Source: CAVVTR01 sp963751245 (GTDB lineage Bacteria > Acidobacteriota > Thermoanaerobaculia > Thermoanaerobaculales > Thermoanaerobaculaceae). From it: a stretch of DNA of 64,000 bases. The notes under the pieces are model-generated. The model was not told the origin of the DNA, did not search any database, and saw nothing but the letters and a program-made list of their open reading frames with translations. Positions 51,726 through 59,911 of this stretch are shown piece after piece (the stretch's first letter is position 1; every line of letters starts with the position of its first letter). The stretch lies in the NCBI GenBank assembly GCA_963751245.1, contig CAVVTR010000012.1, forward strand, positions 248,001-312,000. Reading direction: 5' to 3'. A program made the position numbers and the translations under genes.

Positions 51726-53255
51726 TCAGGGCATGCGCAGGATGAAGAACGAGGAGCGTCCCACCTGCGGCACGAAGACGTAGAGCCGCACCAGCGAGCC
51801 CGAGTGGATCTTGGCGAGCTCGCGCTTCACCTCCGACGAGGATTTCACCGCCACCCCGTTGACCCGGGTGATGACCTCGCCCTCCTGGAGGTTGGCCTCG
51901 TCCGCGGGGGAGAGGTTGCGCACGTCGGTGATGACCACGCCCTCCACGTCGTCGGGAAGCTGGAGCTGGCGGCGCACGCGGGGGCTGATGTCGTCGATCT
52001 GGAGGCCCAGGCGGTCGGTCGCGCTCTGCTCCTCGGGGGCCTGCTCCTGCTGCTGGCCCTCGGTGCCGGGGCGCTCGCCCACCGTGACCGTGACGTCCAG
52101 CTTCTTGCCGTCGCGGATGACGCCCAGCGTGACCTTGCCGCCCGGGGCGACCATGGAGACGCCGTCGATCAGCTGCCGGGTGTCCTTCACCGGAGCGCCG
52201 TCGAGGGTGACCACCGCGTCCCCGGCCTTGAGCCCCGCCTTGGCCGCCGGACCGTCCTGCTCCACGTCCTGCACCAGGGCGCCCTCACGGGCCGGCAGGT
52301 CGAAGGCCTTCTGGTCCTTGTCGGTCACGTTGGTGATGTAGACGCCCAGGTAGCCGCGCACCACCCGGCCCTTCTTCTCGAGCTGCGGGAGGATCGCCTT
52401 CGCCGTGTTGATCGGCACCGCGAAGCCCAGGTTCTGGCCCGCCGCGTTGATGGCGCTGTTGATCCCCACCACCTCGCCGGCCAGGTTGACCAGGGGTCCG
52501 CCCGAATTGCCGAGGTTGATGGCGGCGTCGGTCTGGATGTAGTTCTCGAAGCTGCTTTCGGGCAGCAGGCCGAGGGTGCGGCCCTTGGCGGAGACCACGC
52601 CGACGGTGACCGTGTGGTCCATGTTGAGGGGGTTGCCCACCGCCATCACCCACGCGCCCACCTTGAGCGTGTGGGAGTCGCCCAGCTGCAGGGCCTGGAA
52701 CGGGCCCTTGCCCTCCACCTTGATGAGGGCGATGTCGGTGGCCGGGTCGCGGCCGACGATCTTGGCGGGGAGCTCGGTGTTGTCCGCGAGCTGCACCTTG
52801 ATCGTGTCGGCACCCTCGACCACGTGGTTGTTGGTGAGGGCGAGCCCGTCCGCCGAGATGAAGAATCCGCTCCCGGCGCCGCGGCGCTCCTGGGGCTGCT
52901 GCTGCTGCTGTCCGGGTCCGAACTGGGGGCCGAAGAAGAACTCGAAGGGATCCATGTTGCGGTGGTACTGCCGCATCTCCTTCTGGGTCACGACGTCGGT
53001 GGTGTAGACCGAGATCACCGCCGGTACGACCTTGTCGGCGAGAGATGCGAAGTCGGGGCACACCGTGCAGGGCCCCGTGGGGGCGTCGGCGCGGGCCGCA
53101 GTGGTGGCTGCCGTCGTCGCGGCGGCGGGGGTGAGCCGCGCCGCGTGTCCGTCGGGGGTGACGCCGAGCCCGCCGGTGAGAACCATGCCGACGATGACGG
53201 CTCCCACGAGCAGGGCGGCTACGGAAATGGCACGCTGTGGCGAGGTCGATTGCAT
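51726..53255 (-). CDS. Periplasmic serine protease of the DegP/HtrA family
   Basis: 509 residues from the ATG at 53255 (AAGGAG upstream). One N-terminal TM or uncleaved signal (about 10-30), a linker with CTVCPDFASLADK (CXXC, unusual), then the trypsin-like domain with His in LTNNHVVEGADT, Asp in DPATDIALIKVEG and Ser in NLGNSGGPLVNLAG. A poly-Gln stretch GPGQQQQQPQ lies in the LA loop. Two PDZ domains follow (about 290-385 and 400-505). Degrades or refolds damaged envelope proteins. Confidence 0.94.
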   Translation of the reverse strand: MQSTSPQRAISVAALLVGAVIVGMVLTGGLGVTPDGHAARLTPAAATTAATTAARADAPTGPCTVCPDFASLADKVVPAVISVYTTDVVTQKEMRQYHRNMDPFEFFFGPQFGPGQQQQQPQERRGAGSGFFISADGLALTNNHVVEGADTIKVQLADNTELPAKIVGRDPATDIALIKVEGKGPFQALQLGDSHTLKVGAWVMAVGNPLNMDHTVTVGVVSAKGRTLGLLPESSFENYIQTDAAINLGNSGGPLVNLAGEVVGINSAINAAGQNLGFAVPINTAKAILPQLEKKGRVVRGYLGVYITNVTDKDQKAFDLPAREGALVQDVEQDGPAAKAGLKAGDAVVTLDGAPVKDTRQLIDGVSMVAPGGKVTLGVIRDGKKLDVTVTVGERPGTEGQQQEQAPEEQSATDRLGLQIDDISPRVRRQLQLPDDVEGVVITDVRNLSPADEANLQEGEVITRVNGVAVKSSSEVKRELAKIHSGSLVRLYVFVPQVGRSSFFILRMP

Positions 53256-53408
53256 AAAGTGCTCCTTCCCTGAGGGTGCGCGTGTGACGCACTCGTGGTC
53301 CTCAACTGGCAAGCTCCGTGCCACATTCCGCGGCTGTCGCCAACGCCGCCGTGGGTCCAATGGTGTCATTTTGGCGCGGCTGCCGCCCTCTTCCGGGGAC
53401 GGACTCGC

Positions 53409-54530
53409 TCAGGAGGAGGCGAGAACGACCCGGTCCTTCCCCTCGGCCTTGGCCGCGTACATGGCCTGGTCGGAGAGGCGCAGGAGCTGGTTGCGGCGGT
53501 GGTCCGAGGAGCCCTCGCGTGGCACGTGGTCCGGGTACACGGCGACGCCGACGGAGCAGGTGAGCGGCGAACGGAACTCCACCCGGCCGCTGGCCCACGA
53601 GAACGTCCCTCGCAGGAACGTCTCGCGGCGCATGGCCTGGCGGATCTGCTCGGCGACGTCGTGGGCGGCGGCCACGTCGTACCCCGGCAGGATGATCACG
53701 AACTCGTCGCCGCCGTACCGCGCGAGCGTCACGCCGGGCACCCGCACCACCCTGCGGATCAGGTAGCCGACCTCCTTGAGCACCTGGCTGCCGGCCAGGT
53801 GTCCGTGGCTGTCGTTGACGGACTTGAAGTTGTCCAGGTCCATGAACAGCAGCGCCACTCGCCCCCCCGTGGTGTCGGCCTTCTCCAGGTCCTGCGCCAG
53901 GCGCCGGTGGAAGAAGCGGTCGTTGGCGAGCCCCGTGAGGTCGTCGGAGCGGGCCGCCTCTCCGGCGCGCCGGGCGTCCAGCAGGTTCTGGATCGACACC
54001 GACGTGTAGGCGGCGAAGATCTCAAGCAGCGCCCGGTCCTTCTCGTCGAAGGGGCGCCCGTCCAGCCGGTTCACCATCTCCAGCACGCCGCACACCCGGT
54101 TCTCGATGCGGATCGGCACCGCCAGCAGCGTGCGGGTGCGGAACTCGTGGGTCTCGTCGAAACGGGCACAGAAGAACGGGTCCTCCCGCGGCGTCGCCAC
54201 CAGGTGCGACTCCCCGGTCCCGTACACGTGGCCGACCACGCCCTCGTCGACGGTGATCCCCGCACCGAGCAGGTTGGGCGCCGAGGGCCCGAACGCCGCG
54301 ATGAAGTAGAGGGTGGAGGCGATGGTGCTCGCGGTGCGCTCGAAGGGGTGGTCGAGGAGCACCGACCCCGCCTCGGAGGGCACGAAGGCGTTGGCGCGGT
54401 CCAGGATCTCGCGGATGAACGACGCGGCCTCCATGGTGTCCGGGACGCCGGTGTCGTGGCGATACCGCTCCAGGAAGGGCTCCAGTTCTCCCCGCGCCAG
54501 GACCAGGACCTCGAGCTCCGCCGTCATCAC
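53409..54530 (-). CDS. GAF-GGDEF diguanylate cyclase
   Basis: 373 residues from the GTG at 54530 (next codon ATG). A GAF sensor domain (about 35-185, ERTASTIASTLYFIAAFG, VPIRIENRVCGVLEMVNR), then a GGDEF domain with MDLDNFKSVNDSHGH (Asp/Asn substrate contacts) and the active site RYGGDEFVIILPG, so catalytically complete. An inhibitory RxxD five residues before GGDEF is not obvious. Makes c-di-GMP in response to a small ligand or redox cue. The GTG lies 6 bases from an extended -10 element, which suggests a leaderless mRNA. Confidence 0.92.
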   Translation of the reverse strand: MMTAELEVLVLARGELEPFLERYRHDTGVPDTMEAASFIREILDRANAFVPSEAGSVLLDHPFERTASTIASTLYFIAAFGPSAPNLLGAGITVDEGVVGHVYGTGESHLVATPREDPFFCARFDETHEFRTRTLLAVPIRIENRVCGVLEMVNRLDGRPFDEKDRALLEIFAAYTSVSIQNLLDARRAGEAARSDDLTGLANDRFFHRRLAQDLEKADTTGGRVALLFMDLDNFKSVNDSHGHLAGSQVLKEVGYLIRRVVRVPGVTLARYGGDEFVIILPGYDVAAAHDVAEQIRQAMRRETFLRGTFSWASGRVEFRSPLTCSVGVAVYPDHVPREGSSDHRRNQLLRLSDQAMYAAKAEGKDRVVLASS

Positions 54531-54536
54531 GCCCCA

Positions 54537-54545
54537 AGTGTATCA
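54537..54545 (-). promoter_or_regulatory. Extended -10 element for the GGDEF gene (leaderless start)
   Basis: On the minus strand TGA is directly followed by TACACT, then TGGGGC (6 bases), then GTG at 54530. The same hexamer and spacing occur before the GTG at 37401. Confidence 0.5.
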
Positions 54546-54593
54546 GTGAAGGGGACCCCGGGAGCGGCCCGCCGCCGGGGTTCCGCCGGCGTC

Positions 54594-54621
54594 TTGACAT
54601 CGCCCGGCGGCGATCTATAAT
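54594..54621 (+). promoter_or_regulatory. Sigma-70-type promoter of tRNA-fMet
   Basis: TTGACA (54594-54599) and TATAAT (54616-54621), both perfect, 16 bases apart. Transcription would start near 54628, ten bases before the tRNA. Confidence 0.93.
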
Positions 54622-54637
54622 CGTGCCCCTGGATTGA

Positions 54638-54771
<134 letters not shown>

Positions 54772-54773
54772 GA

Positions 54774-55445
54774 GCCCCCGCGCCGCGCGGAGGAAAGGGT
54801 GGGCGGCGCGACGTGGCCTGTAGCCCCGCTCCCCGAAGCCGCGGGGGCACGGGTGGAGGCTGTGCATCGAGAAGGAAGAAGAGAGCGGGTCTCAGTCCTC
54901 CTACCCGAAGCCCTCCAAGCCCGGACCACGACCGACCGAGCCGCTCCAAGTAGCACTGCTCGCCGGAGAGCCCGCCGCCAAGCTGCCCGGGCCCGTGCTG
55001 CACGGCTGGAGGCTGTGCATCGAGGCAGGAATCGGAGAGCCGGGTCTCAGTCACCGCGCGGAGGCCAGGGTGGGCGGCGCGACGCTGCCTGCGGCCCCGC
55101 CCCCCAGAGCCGCGGGGGCGGGCTGGAGGCTGTGCATCGCGGGAGGAAACAGAGAGCCGGGTCTCAGTCAGCCTCCTACCAGAAGCCCTCCACGCCTGCG
55201 TCACCACCGACCGAGCCCATGCTCTTCGCAGAAAGTTGTGTCCGTCAAGTCGGTGTCGGAGAGGCGACCGGGGATGACCATCGCGGCAAGCCTGGTTCGG
55301 TCTCCGGCCAGGGCTCAGGAAGCACCCCGGGACCCGAGGGACCCGGGGTGCACCGCGGCATGCAGGAGCGCTTCCGCACCCGGCGCCAGATCCTCGAGCT
55401 GCTGCGCCGCGCCGGGGCGAATACCTCCGGCAGTCAGACTCTCCA
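54774..55445. repeat. Non-coding region with a degenerate repeat of about 165 bases
   Basis: Copy 1 (54783 to about 54950) and copy 3 (55054 to about 55220) align nearly full length: CCGCGCGGAGG, GGTGGGCGGCGCGAC, CCGCGGGGGC, TGGAGGCTGTGCATCG, GGGTCTCAGTC, GAAGCCCTCCA and CCGACCGAGCC occur in the same order in both. Copy 2 (55001-55053) has only the middle piece and runs straight into copy 3. Differences are scattered substitutions and small indels. A separate hairpin GCACCCCGGG/CCCGGGGTGC lies at 55322-55351. I see no protein gene; open frames across it are not conserved between copies. Confidence 0.7.
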
Positions 55446-55991
55446 TCACCCGGAGGCCAGCTCACGCGCGAGGGCCGCGTACTTCTCGTGCACGCCGGCG
55501 CCGATCTCATCGCGCTCGACACGCTCGAAGCTCTCGGCCAGACCCGCCATGTCCTCGGCCGTCAGGGCCCGCTCGGCCATCGGATAGAGGACGTTGTCCT
55601 CCTTGTAGATATGGCTCCTGAGCAGCTCCGCCCAGGCGAGCAGGTGCGCCGCCACCTCGCGCGTCGCCTCGGCATCGCCTCCCGCGGCGCGGCGCAGCGC
55701 ATCTGCGACGGCCTGGACGTGGGCGCGCCCGGCCTCGTGCTCGTGCAGCATCACGGCCACAGGGCCGGCCTCGACCGGGAAACCCCGCTCACCCATGCGC
55801 ACGAACAGGAGGTCCTCCTCCTTGGCGTGGTGGCACCGGTCGGCGAAGGTGCGGATGAAGTCGAGCATGCGCTCGACCCGGTCGGCGTCGACGGTGCCGC
55901 CCGCCGACAGCCGTCGCGACTCCCGCGTGGCGGCGTCGCATACGCTGAGGATGAGCTGATGCTCGTGCTTGAGGATCTCGATGGGGTTCAT
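55446..55991 (-). CDS. Hemerythrin HHE-domain protein
   Basis: 181 residues, all helical. Di-iron ligands of the hemerythrin fold are visible: ILKHEHQLIL (His), FADRCHHAKEEDLLF (HxxxE), MLHEHEAGR (HxxxE-type) and LRSHIYKEDNVLYPMAE (HxxxD). It is cytoplasmic and binds O2 or NO, or repairs iron-sulfur clusters, like the C-terminal domain of RIC/YtfE. It starts 21 bases after the DUF1858 gene, so the two are co-transcribed; together they equal a split RIC protein. Confidence 0.9.
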   Translation of the reverse strand: MNPIEILKHEHQLILSVCDAATRESRRLSAGGTVDADRVERMLDFIRTFADRCHHAKEEDLLFVRMGERGFPVEAGPVAVMLHEHEAGRAHVQAVADALRRAAGGDAEATREVAAHLLAWAELLRSHIYKEDNVLYPMAERALTAEDMAGLAESFERVERDEIGAGVHEKYAALARELASG

Positions 55992-56012
55992 CTCTCGGTC
56001 TCCTTTCAGTCT

Positions 56013-56246
56013 TCACCGCTCCCTTCGAGGACGACGGTGCACGGGGCCGCGGGTCAAGCTTTCGAGCTCGGCGATGAAGGCCTCGAGATCGATGCCGTAC
56101 ACGGCTGCGGCTTCTCCGAGCGTGTCGAACGGCGCCATGGCGCATCCGACGCACGCCATGCGGCGGCGCAGAAACGCCGTGCCCGCCCGGGGGGAGCTCC
56201 TGATCAGCTCCGCAACGGTCGACTCAGGGTGGATCGCCGTGATCAC
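56013..56246 (-). CDS. DUF1858 (hybrid-cluster-associated redox disulfide) protein
   Basis: 77 residues from a GTG preceded by GGAGAGGGCC. VITAIHPESTVAELI, MACVGCAMAPFDTLGEAA and VYGIDLEAFIAEL match DUF1858/TIGR03980, a small domain with a CXXC-type pair (CVGC) that relates to the N-terminal domain of RIC/ScdA. First gene of a two-gene unit with the hemerythrin. An FNR-like palindrome lies about 56 bases upstream of its start. Confidence 0.8.
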   Translation of the reverse strand: MITAIHPESTVAELIRSSPRAGTAFLRRRMACVGCAMAPFDTLGEAAAVYGIDLEAFIAELESLTRGPVHRRPRRER

Positions 56247-56295
56247 CTTCGGCCCTCTCCACACCACAGACTGGGCCCCTCCGGCGAAGGTGTCG

Positions 56296-56309
56296 TTGTG
56301 CTGGCGCAA
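56296..56309. promoter_or_regulatory. FNR-family-like site upstream of the DUF1858-hemerythrin unit
   Basis: TTGTG-N4-CGCAA: the outer bases match the TTGxx-N4-xxCAA plan of FNR/DNR sites, with one mismatch between arms. Its centre is at 56302.5; a class II transcript start 41.5 bases away would be near 56261, 15 bases before the GTG. Confidence 0.4.
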
Positions 56310-56352
56310 GGAGGCGCGAAGGGGAATGCCGCGCCGGAGGGCGGGAACGCTG

Positions 56353-57085
56353 CTACGCGGACTCCGGCGAGGGCCCCGGCGGCTCAATCGGGGGCAGGTC
56401 CTCGGCAATGGCGACCAGCGCGTGCGGCGAGCGGACAATGACGCGCCGGCGACCCGTCCTGACCGTGCCGGCGGCCTCCCACTCCGACAGCACACGGCTG
56501 ACCGTGAAGAGCGTCGTGCCGGTCAGCTCGGCGAGGTCGCGGCGGCTGAGCGGAAGGTCGATGAGCACACCCTCCTCCGTCCGGCGCCCCGCTTGACGGA
56601 CGAGGCGGAGAAGGGCGCGGGCAACTCGCTGCGCGACCCGTTCGGTGGCGAGCTCCCGGAAGCGGTCCTGCATCTCGCAGATGCGCTCGGAGAGAATCCG
56701 CATGGCGTTCAGGGCGAGCGGCGGGTGCCTGGCGGAACATCGCCGGCAGTGTCTGCCGGGGCCAGACGAGCACGGTCGAGGGCTCCAGAGCGTGGGCGTC
56801 CGCCGGGTAGGTGGTGTCGGCGAACGCCGAGACTGCGGCGAGCAAGCCCCCCGGCCCGACCAGGCGAATGATCACCTCGCGGCCCTCAACGTCGGACTGG
56901 GTGAGCTTGATCCGCCCGGTCAGCACCAGGTAGAGCGCCACGGCTTCCTCGCCGTCGCGGAACAGCACCTGACGCGCCCGCAGAGCGCGGTGCGTGGCGA
57001 GCCTCGCCACCAGGCGCAGCTCGTCGTGCGAGAGCCCTCGAGCGAAAGGCGCACCGGCCAGCAGCGCGAAGGGCGTGTCGTCCAT
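56353..57085 (-). CDS. Crp/Fnr-family regulator, with a frameshift
   Basis: 243 residues if rejoined. The cNMP-type sensor domain (LRARQVLFRDGEEAVALYLV, GREVIIRLVGPGGLLAAVSAF) is followed by the dimer helix (NAMRILSERICEMQDRF) and a winged helix with LPLSRRDLAELTGTTLFTVS, the recognition helix (TLFTVSRVLSEWE). The frame shifts at about 56728: one extra G (CAG-G-CAC) changes RQHPPLALNAM into RQAPAARPERH. The span is one over a multiple of three. No N-terminal Cys set for an FNR cluster, so a DNR/NnrR-type NO sensor (heme) fits better. It is divergent from the NO reductase. Error versus real inactivation is open. Confidence 0.88.
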
Positions 57086-57456
57086 CTACCCGGTATTCTG
57101 ACATGCCGGGGTTCTCTGCCGGCTTTCCGTCGCTTGGTCGATGCGTCCTCGCCATCCTGCCCGGCCCTCGTCGGCCACCGGGCGCGCTCCCTCCGCGACC
57201 GTCTCGACCAGGGACGCCGGAGCGGGTCCCGGTCAGGCCGGGAACGGGCGCGTCGCGCGGTCCATCCGTCGAGGTGCTGCAGCGTGTCTCCGGCCGCTCG
57301 TCTCGGAACTTGTCGCAGGACAAAGAACACCTCATCCTGAGCGTCTAGCTTCGGTGTCAGTGGTGGCGCAGGTCGCCGAATCTCGCCGTGGGGGTAGCCG
57401 GGCATGTCGACGGGTGCGGTGCTAACGGGCATCCAAGGACCGTGAAGGAGGTCGGA
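57086..57456. other. Divergent intergenic region between the regulator and the NO reductase
   Basis: About 370 bases with no gene. It contains the FNR-like palindrome at 57310 and a possible -10 (TAGCTT, 57346-57351). The open frames here are products of high GC. A GAAGGAGG ribosome site for the reductase ends it. Confidence 0.6.
57310..57323. promoter_or_regulatory. FNR-family palindrome upstream of the NO reductase gene
   Basis: TTGTC-GCAG-GACAA, a perfect inverted repeat with the spacing of FNR/DNR sites (TTGAT-N4-ATCAA). Its centre (57316.5) is 35.5 bases from the middle of a TAGCTT hexamer (57346-57351) and 41.5 bases from the start point that hexamer predicts (57358), the class II activator position. 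Confidence 0.6.
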
Positions 57457-59745
57457 ATGGGCGATACGCGAAACGGCACCAGGGGTCTCTCTCCCTGGTG
57501 GAGAACGGCCACGATCCTCGTCATGATCGCTGGTTTCTCGGTGCTTTCCATCGTCACAGTCCTCACCTATACGAACGCTCCACCCATCCCGAAGAGGGTT
57601 GTCGACGCCGCGGGGCATGTGGTCTTCACCGGCGACGACGTTCGCAGGGGCCAGGAGGTCTTCCTCAAGTACGGGCTCATGGAGCACGGCTCGCTGTGGG
57701 GCCATGGCGCCTATCTGGGCCCCGACTACAGCGCCGAGTACCTCCACCGGCTCAGCGAGATCACGATGGACACGATCGCCGGCGAGCAGTACGGAAGACC
57801 GATGGGGGAGCTCGACGCGCTCGAGCAGAGCGCGGTCCGCGCCGCGACCAGGAGGACCCTCAAGGAGAACCGCTACGATCCCGGGTCGTCCGTGCTCGTC
57901 TTCAGCCCGGGCGAGGTGGCGGCCTACCACACCGGGACCCGGGAGTGGAGCGAGTACTTCACGAAGCCGGGTGGAGCGCCGGGTCTGCCCGCGGCCTTCA
58001 TCAGCGACGCCAAGGAGCTCGAGGCCCTTTCCTCGTACTTCGCGTGGGCGGCGTGGGCCACGGTCGCGAACCGTCCCGGGAAGGACTACTCGTACACCAA
58101 CAATTGGCCGTACGAGCCCCTGGCCGGCAACAGCCCCTCCGTCGAGGCGTATGTCTGGAGCGCCATGAGCCTCATCTCGCTCCTTGGCGGGCTCGGCCTC
58201 ATCCTCTTCGTCTTCGGCAAGTTCGACTACCTCGGCTGGAAGGGCGAGGGGGAAGCGGTGCACGTCCACGAGCCGGAGCGGAAGCCTCCCGTGCTCACCC
58301 CCAGCCAGTGGGCCACCGGCTGGTTCTTCCTCGTCGTGGCGGTCCTGTTCCTCCTCCAGGCGGCCCTCGGCGGCGCCGTGGCCCACTACCGCGTCGAGCC
58401 GGGTTCGTTCTACGGCATCGACATCGAGCAGCTGCTGCCCTACAACCTCGCGCGGACGTGGCACCTGCAGCTCGCCATCTTCTGGATCGCCACCGCCTGG
58501 GTCGGCGGTGGGCTCTTCCTGGCACCGTGGCTGGGAGGCAGGGAGCCCAGGGGCCAGAAGACGGGGGTGTACGTGCTCTTCGGGGCGCTGCTCGTGGTCG
58601 TCCTCGGCAGCCTCTTCGGCGAGCTCCTGGGGATCAGGAACCTCTTGGGAAACCTCTGGTTCTGGCTCGGCCACCAGGGCTGCGAGTACCTCGATCTCGG
58701 GCGGTTCTGGCAGCTTCTCCTGGCCGCCGGTCTGGTCTTGTGGCTCGTCCTGATGTTCCGCGCGTTGCGCCCGGCCATGAGAGAGCCGGTCAAGGGCGAG
58801 TTTTCCTCGCTGTTCCTGTTCGCCGCGGTGGCCATTCCGGTCTTCTACGTGCCCGCGCTCTTCTACGGGCCTCACACCAACTTCGCCGTCATCGACAACT
58901 GGCGGTTCTGGATCATCCACCTCTGGGTGGAGGGCTTCTTCGAGCTTTTCGCCACCGTTCTCGTGGCCGTGATGTTCCACCAGATCGGCCTGGTCAGCGC
59001 GAAGTCCGCCACGCGCCTCGTCTACCTCGACGCGATCCTGTACCTCAGCGGCGGCATCATCGGCACCGGACACCACTGGTACTTCACCGGGCAGGGCACG
59101 CTCAACATGGGCCTGGCGGCGTGCTTCTCGGCCCTGGAGGTGGTCCCGCTGACGCTGCTCACCCTGGACGCCTGGGACTTCATCAAGCTGCGGAGCAAGA
59201 CGTGCCCGGCGTGCGGGCAGGGCCTCGCCACGACCCAGAAGTGGGCGATCTACTTCCTCATGGCCGTGGGCGTGTGGAACTTCGTCGGTGCCGGTGTGTT
59301 CGGCTTCCTCATCAACCTGCCGATCGTCTCCTACTTCGAGATCGGCACGACGCTCACCCCCAACCACGGGCACGCCGCGATGTTCGGCGTGTTCGGCATG
59401 CTCGCCCTCGCCGTGCTCGTCTTCTGCACGAGAGCCATGCAGACCGATGCGACCTGGCAGAAGACGGAGAAGTTCATCAAGGTCGGGTTCTGGGGCGTCA
59501 ACGTCGGTCTCGCGCTGATGATCCTCCTGGACCTCTTCCCGGCCGGGGTGCTGCAGCTGTGGGACTCGATCGCCAACGGCTACTGGCATGCCCGGCGGCA
59601 GGCCTTCCTCATGGGCGGCGCCTACCACGAGCTCGAGTGGCTGCGGATCGTGGCGGACACGATCTTCCTCGTCGCCGGGGCCCTGCCCATCGCGCTCGGC
59701 ACGCTGCGTTCCGTCTGGAGGAGGGACGTCGCGCGGACGGAGTAG
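57457..59745 (+). CDS. norZ: Quinol-dependent nitric oxide reductase (qNOR)
   Basis: 762 residues, single-subunit heme-copper-family reductase: 2 NO + quinol to N2O + water. An N-terminal TM helix and periplasmic domain (GQEVFLKYGLMEHGSLWG, HGAYLGPDYSAEY) replace NorC and carry no heme-c motif. Catalytic part: His336 (TWHLQ) and His639 for heme b, His637 for heme b3 (PNHGHAAMFG), His488, His539 and His540 for FeB (IHLWVEGFFELF, GTGHHWYF), with Glu492 and Glu496 nearby. About 14 TM helices. A CPACGQG motif lies in a cytoplasmic loop (about residue 580). SD GAAGGAGG. It is probably controlled by the neighbouring Crp/Fnr protein. Confidence 0.95.
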   Translation: MGDTRNGTRGLSPWWRTATILVMIAGFSVLSIVTVLTYTNAPPIPKRVVDAAGHVVFTGDDVRRGQEVFLKYGLMEHGSLWGHGAYLGPDYSAEYLHRLSEITMDTIAGEQYGRPMGELDALEQSAVRAATRRTLKENRYDPGSSVLVFSPGEVAAYHTGTREWSEYFTKPGGAPGLPAAFISDAKELEALSSYFAWAAWATVANRPGKDYSYTNNWPYEPLAGNSPSVEAYVWSAMSLISLLGGLGLILFVFGKFDYLGWKGEGEAVHVHEPERKPPVLTPSQWATGWFFLVVAVLFLLQAALGGAVAHYRVEPGSFYGIDIEQLLPYNLARTWHLQLAIFWIATAWVGGGLFLAPWLGGREPRGQKTGVYVLFGALLVVVLGSLFGELLGIRNLLGNLWFWLGHQGCEYLDLGRFWQLLLAAGLVLWLVLMFRALRPAMREPVKGEFSSLFLFAAVAIPVFYVPALFYGPHTNFAVIDNWRFWIIHLWVEGFFELFATVLVAVMFHQIGLVSAKSATRLVYLDAILYLSGGIIGTGHHWYFTGQGTLNMGLAACFSALEVVPLTLLTLDAWDFIKLRSKTCPACGQGLATTQKWAIYFLMAVGVWNFVGAGVFGFLINLPIVSYFEIGTTLTPNHGHAAMFGVFGMLALAVLVFCTRAMQTDATWQKTEKFIKVGFWGVNVGLALMILLDLFPAGVLQLWDSIANGYWHARRQAFLMGGAYHELEWLRIVADTIFLVAGALPIALGTLRSVWRRDVARTE

Positions 59746-59761
59746 GCGATCAGGGATCGCC
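59745..59761 (+). terminator. Hairpin at the qNOR stop codon
   Basis: GGCGATC-AGG-GATCGCC, a perfect 7-base-pair stem starting in the last base of the stop codon. No U-tract follows. Confidence 0.35.
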
Positions 59762-59911
59762 CCGGCACGATGACCTCGTGGCGGACGGCAGGGGAGGCTC
59801 CGGTGCCCGCTGGCCATTCTCGGGTGGCCTTCGCGCCCCGGGCGGCCGTGGCCGCCTGCCCGATCGAGAAGCGTTGGCGGCTGTGTGCCGGGCCGTCTGC
59901 GAGCCCGCTGC

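Noticed and set aside
54774..55220. Repeats considered as a CRISPR array
   Set aside because: Units are long (about 165 bases), degenerate, and have no unique spacers; no cas genes.
55360..55445. Short rightward ORF starting MQERFRTRRQILELLRRAG
   Set aside because: It looks coding for about 20 residues but then runs antisense into the hemerythrin gene. Perhaps a gene remnant; too little to annotate.
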